From Firmicutes bacterium UBA5473 (GTDB lineage: Bacteria > Bacillota > DTU084): a stretch of 6,795 nt of DNA. Below, in pieces: positions 4,304-6,795 of the stretch (its first letter is position 1; each line of letters opens with the position of its first letter). A program made the translations under genes and the position numbers. The stretch is from positions 7,521 to 14,315 of the forward strand of contig DIQB01000071.1 in the NCBI GenBank assembly GCA_002427165.1, in the 5' to 3' direction. The notes under the pieces are model-generated. The model made no database searches. It was not told the DNA's origin and saw only the letters and a list, made by a program, of their open reading frames with translations.

Positions 4304-6795
4304 ATGGCCCATAATGTGAACTACGGCAAGGGACAAAGACGCAGCTATTCCCGGATCGAGGAAATTTTAGATCTACCTGATTTGGTTGAAATTCAGCGCA
4401 AGTCCTATCGCTGGTTCCTGGAAGAGGGGCTCCGGGAGACATTCCGCGATATCTCTCCGATCCAAGACTTTACCGGTAATTTGTCTTTGGAATTCGTGGA
4501 CTACACTCTAGGAGAGCCCAAGTATGAAGTTGAGGAATGCAAAGAGCGAGATACAACCTATGCAGCTCCTCTGCGAGTTAAGGTACGTCTTATCAACAAG
4601 GAAACCGGGGAGGTAAAGGAGCAGGAGGTCTTCATGGGAGATTTTCCCCTGATGACCAAAACCGGCACCTTTATTATCAACGGTGCAGAGCGCGCTGTGG
4701 TGAGTCAGCTTGTACGCTCCCCTGGCGCCTATTTTGCTAATGCCCAGGATACTAGTGGGCGCCCAATTTTCACAGCCAGCATCATTCCCAATCGTGGTGC
4801 CTGGCTAGAGTTTGAGACCGATGTGAATGAAATAATTTATGTGCGTGTGGATCGCACCCGTAAGCTCCCTGCCACCACGCTGTTGCGTGCAGTGGGCTAT
4901 GGCACAGATCACCAGTTACTGGAGCTTTTTGCGGAGAACGAATTTATCCGCAACACTATGGAACGGGATAATAACGAATCCCAGGAAGATGCCCTAATTG
5001 AGCTTTACAAGCGCCTGCGGCCAGGAGAGCCACCAACTGCCGAAGGTGCTCGTACTCTCTTCGGATCCTTGTTCCACGATCCCAAACGCTACGATCTAGC
5101 AGATGTGGGACGCTATAAGCTCAACAATAAGCTCATGATCCGCGATCGGGTCTCAGGCCACGAACTAGCCCATGATCTTAAAGCTTCCGATGGCACGCTG
5201 TTGGCTTCAGCCGGTTCTCTCATAGACAAAAAGCTTATGGACAGAATCGAAGAGGAGCAGATAGGCGAGGTTTTTGTTCGGGGCGAGGATGGGAAAATAA
5301 TCAAGGCCATCACCAATGGCACACCTTCCTTGGAGACACATACCCTCACTCCTGAAGATGTGGCAGCAGTTGTGAATTATCTCGTGAATTTGATGAGTGG
5401 CTATGGAAACGTGGATGATATTGATCACCTAGGCAACCGCAGGCTTAAGTCTGTAGGGGAACTTTTGCAGAACCAATTCCGGATTGGGCTGTCTAGGATG
5501 GAACGGGTGGTGCGGGAGCGGATGAGTATCCAGCCCGATGCCGAAGCCATTACACCCCAGAATTTGATCAATATCCGGCCTGCAGTTGCATCTATTAAAG
5601 AATTCTTTGGTAGCAGCCAGCTCTCCCAGTTTATGGACCAGACCAACCCACTAGCTGAGCTGACCCACAAAAGACGGCTTAGCGCACTAGGCCCCGGTGG
5701 CCTTAGCCGCGAGCGGGCTGGTTTTGAAGTGCGAGACGTACATCACTCCCACTATGGCAGAATGTGCCCCATTGAGACCCCTGAGGGCCCCAATATCGGC
5801 CTCATCGGCTCCATGTGCACGTTTGCGCGAGTGAACGAGTTTGGTTTTATTGAGACGCCGTACAGGAAAGTGGTAGCTGGCAGAGTTACAGATGAGATCG
5901 AATACCTCACAGCAGATAGGGAGGATAAATTTGTCGTTGCCCAGGCCAACGAGCCCTGTGCTGATGATGGAACTTTTATAAACCAGCAGGTCTCTGCCAG
6001 ATACAAAGACGAGATTCTTTTGATCGCGGCTGAGGAAGTTGATTTCATGGACGTGTCGCCCAAGCAGATCGTCTCTGTGGCAACGGCCCTGATTCCCTTT
6101 TTGGAGAATGACGATGCCAACAGGGCTCTGATGGGTGCCAATATGCAGCGGCAGGCTGTGCCCCTCCTGCGGACAGATGCGCCACTGGTGGGTACAGGTA
6201 TGGAATACAGGGCAGCTGTGGACTCTGGTGCTGTTGTAACTGCAGAGAGCAGCGGTACCGTCGCAAAGGTAACTTCGAATTTGATTGTGATTAAAACAGA
6301 TGAGGGGAAAGAGGAACGTCATACCCTTCTCAAATTTCGTCGTTCTAACCAAGGTACCTGTATTAACCAGCGGCCTGTGGTGAAAATAGATGACAGGGTT
6401 GAAAAAGGTGATGTCTTAGCAGACGGTCCCTCCACAGAAAATGGTGAACTGGCCCTAGGCAGAAACGTGCTGGTTGCCTTCATGACCTGGGAGGGCTATA
6501 ACTACGAGGATGCTATCCTGATTAGTGAAAAGTTAGTGCAAGACGATGTCTTCACTTCCATCCACATTGAAGAATACGAATGCGATGCCAGAGATACAAA
6601 GCTGGGCGCAGAGGAGATTACCCGGGATATCCCCAACGTAGGCCCCGACGCCCTGAAGGATCTGGACGAACGCGGCATCGTGCGCATCGGCGCCGAAGTG
6701 CGCGCGGGCGACATCCTGGTGGGCAAGGTTACCCCCAAGGGCGAAACGGAACTGACCGCGGAAGAGCGCCTGCTGCGCGCCATCTTCGGGGAAAA
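4304..6795 (+). CDS. rpoB: DNA-directed RNA polymerase beta subunit, C-terminal part beyond window
   Basis: The beta subunit of RNA polymerase forms much of the catalytic cleft and the rifampicin pocket. The window holds 830 codons with no stop or frameshift; firmicute RpoB is about 1,150-1,250 residues, so roughly the last third is missing. The ATG at 4304 follows AGGAG (4293-4297) by 6 nt. Visible landmarks are LGEPKYEVEECKERD, ERAVVSQLVRSPGAYF, VDDIDHLGNRR, the rifampicin region FGSSQLSQFMDQ to ALGPGGLSRERAG from residue 434, PIETPEGPNIGLI and MTWEGYNYEDAILISE. Asp445, His455 and Ser460 correspond to E. coli Asp516, His526 and Ser531, so the usual resistance substitutions are absent there. 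Glu735-Asp736 match the conserved E. coli Glu813-Asp814. SPGAYF has Ala where I expect Val. The upstream neighbour is an ABC exporter rather than rplL. Codon use changes sharply after about codon 767. Confidence 0.97.
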   Translation, partial: MAHNVNYGKGQRRSYSRIEEILDLPDLVEIQRKSYRWFLEEGLRETFRDISPIQDFTGNLSLEFVDYTLGEPKYEVEECKERDTTYAAPLRVKVRLINKETGEVKEQEVFMGDFPLMTKTGTFIINGAERAVVSQLVRSPGAYFANAQDTSGRPIFTASIIPNRGAWLEFETDVNEIIYVRVDRTRKLPATTLLRAVGYGTDHQLLELFAENEFIRNTMERDNNESQEDALIELYKRLRPGEPPTAEGARTLFGSLFHDPKRYDLADVGRYKLNNKLMIRDRVSGHELAHDLKASDGTLLASAGSLIDKKLMDRIEEEQIGEVFVRGEDGKIIKAITNGTPSLETHTLTPEDVAAVVNYLVNLMSGYGNVDDIDHLGNRRLKSVGELLQNQFRIGLSRMERVVRERMSIQPDAEAITPQNLINIRPAVASIKEFFGSSQLSQFMDQTNPLAELTHKRRLSALGPGGLSRERAGFEVRDVHHSHYGRMCPIETPEGPNIGLIGSMCTFARVNEFGFIETPYRKVVAGRVTDEIEYLTADREDKFVVAQANEPCADDGTFINQQVSARYKDEILLIAAEEVDFMDVSPKQIVSVATALIPFLENDDANRALMGANMQRQAVPLLRTDAPLVGTGMEYRAAVDSGAVVTAESSGTVAKVTSNLIVIKTDEGKEERHTLLKFRRSNQGTCINQRPVVKIDDRVEKGDVLADGPSTENGELALGRNVLVAFMTWEGYNYEDAILISEKLVQDDVFTSIHIEEYECDARDTKLGAEEITRDIPNVGPDALKDLDERGIVRIGAEVRAGDILVGKVTPKGETELTAEERLLRAIFGE
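6602..6795. other. Abrupt high-GC segment inside rpoB
   Basis: By hand count the three 60-base lines 6601-6780 are 65, 70 and 68% GC, against 55, 45 and 42% for the three before (6421-6600). Third-position GC rises from 34 of 64 codons (6410-6601) to 52 of 64 (6602-6793). Arginine and glycine codons become almost only CGC and GGC. The encoded protein remains a normal RpoB without interruption, so the change is in nucleotide composition rather than reading frame. Confidence 0.8.

Noticed and set aside
5609..5720. Natural rifampicin-resistance substitutions in RpoB
   Set aside because: Residues matching E. coli Asp516, His526 and Ser531, and Arg143 and Val146 in the N-terminal site, are all the usual ones. 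The Ala in SPGAYF is at a different position.
5687..6352. Long minus-strand open frame (221 codons) within rpoB
   Set aside because: It lies wholly antisense to an intact, conserved rpoB frame, has no convincing domain in its translation, and neighbouring shadow frames are similar in nature.

Overview
The window looks like a chromosomal segment of a Gram-positive, probably anaerobic Firmicute of the Clostridia/Peptococcaceae type. This rests on the wording of the RNA polymerase beta subunit, strong Shine-Dalgarno sequences, TTGACA/TATAAT-type promoters, and an arsC plus DUF2703 pair that I associate with anaerobes. Base composition is moderate (roughly 45-50% GC by eye) except for the last ~190 bases, which are near 68% GC.

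Layout from left to right. (1) Positions 617 to 1, minus strand: the N-terminal 205 residues of an unrecognised coiled-coil protein. Its visible end is built from a 54-bp DNA repeat encoding an 18-residue repeat, and the array runs off the window. (2) Positions 618-808: a divergent intergenic region with two adjacent perfect palindromes, a direct repeat and weak candidate promoters. (3) Positions 809-1745: a two-gene operon of a low-molecular-weight-phosphatase-type arsenate reductase (ArsC) and a cysteine-rich thioredoxin-like DUF2703 protein. No arsR or arsenite exporter is visible. (4) Positions 1746-2307: a weak terminator, an extended -10 promoter, a YbgC-type acyl-CoA thioesterase and a strong terminator whose stem contains the thioesterase stop codon. 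(5) Positions 2352-4091: a complete half-size ABC exporter with fused membrane and ATPase domains. (6) Positions 4092-4303: an rpoB leader with a near-consensus extended -10 promoter and a possible H-type pseudoknot. (7) Positions 4304 to the end: rpoB, 830 codons, truncated by the window edge. It carries the conserved rifampicin-region residues and the conserved Glu-Asp pair near the active site.

The genes are mostly separate transcription units. Only arsC and the DUF2703 gene form a clear operon, plausibly for arsenic or oxidised-thiol handling. rpoB lacks its usual rplL neighbour immediately upstream and has its own promoter.

I found no clear new multi-gene system. The observations most worth checking are the abrupt composition switch inside rpoB (possible chimeric assembly or recombination), the pseudoknot-capable rpoB leader, the 11-cysteine DUF2703 protein, and the repeat-built coiled-coil protein with a possible internal start.
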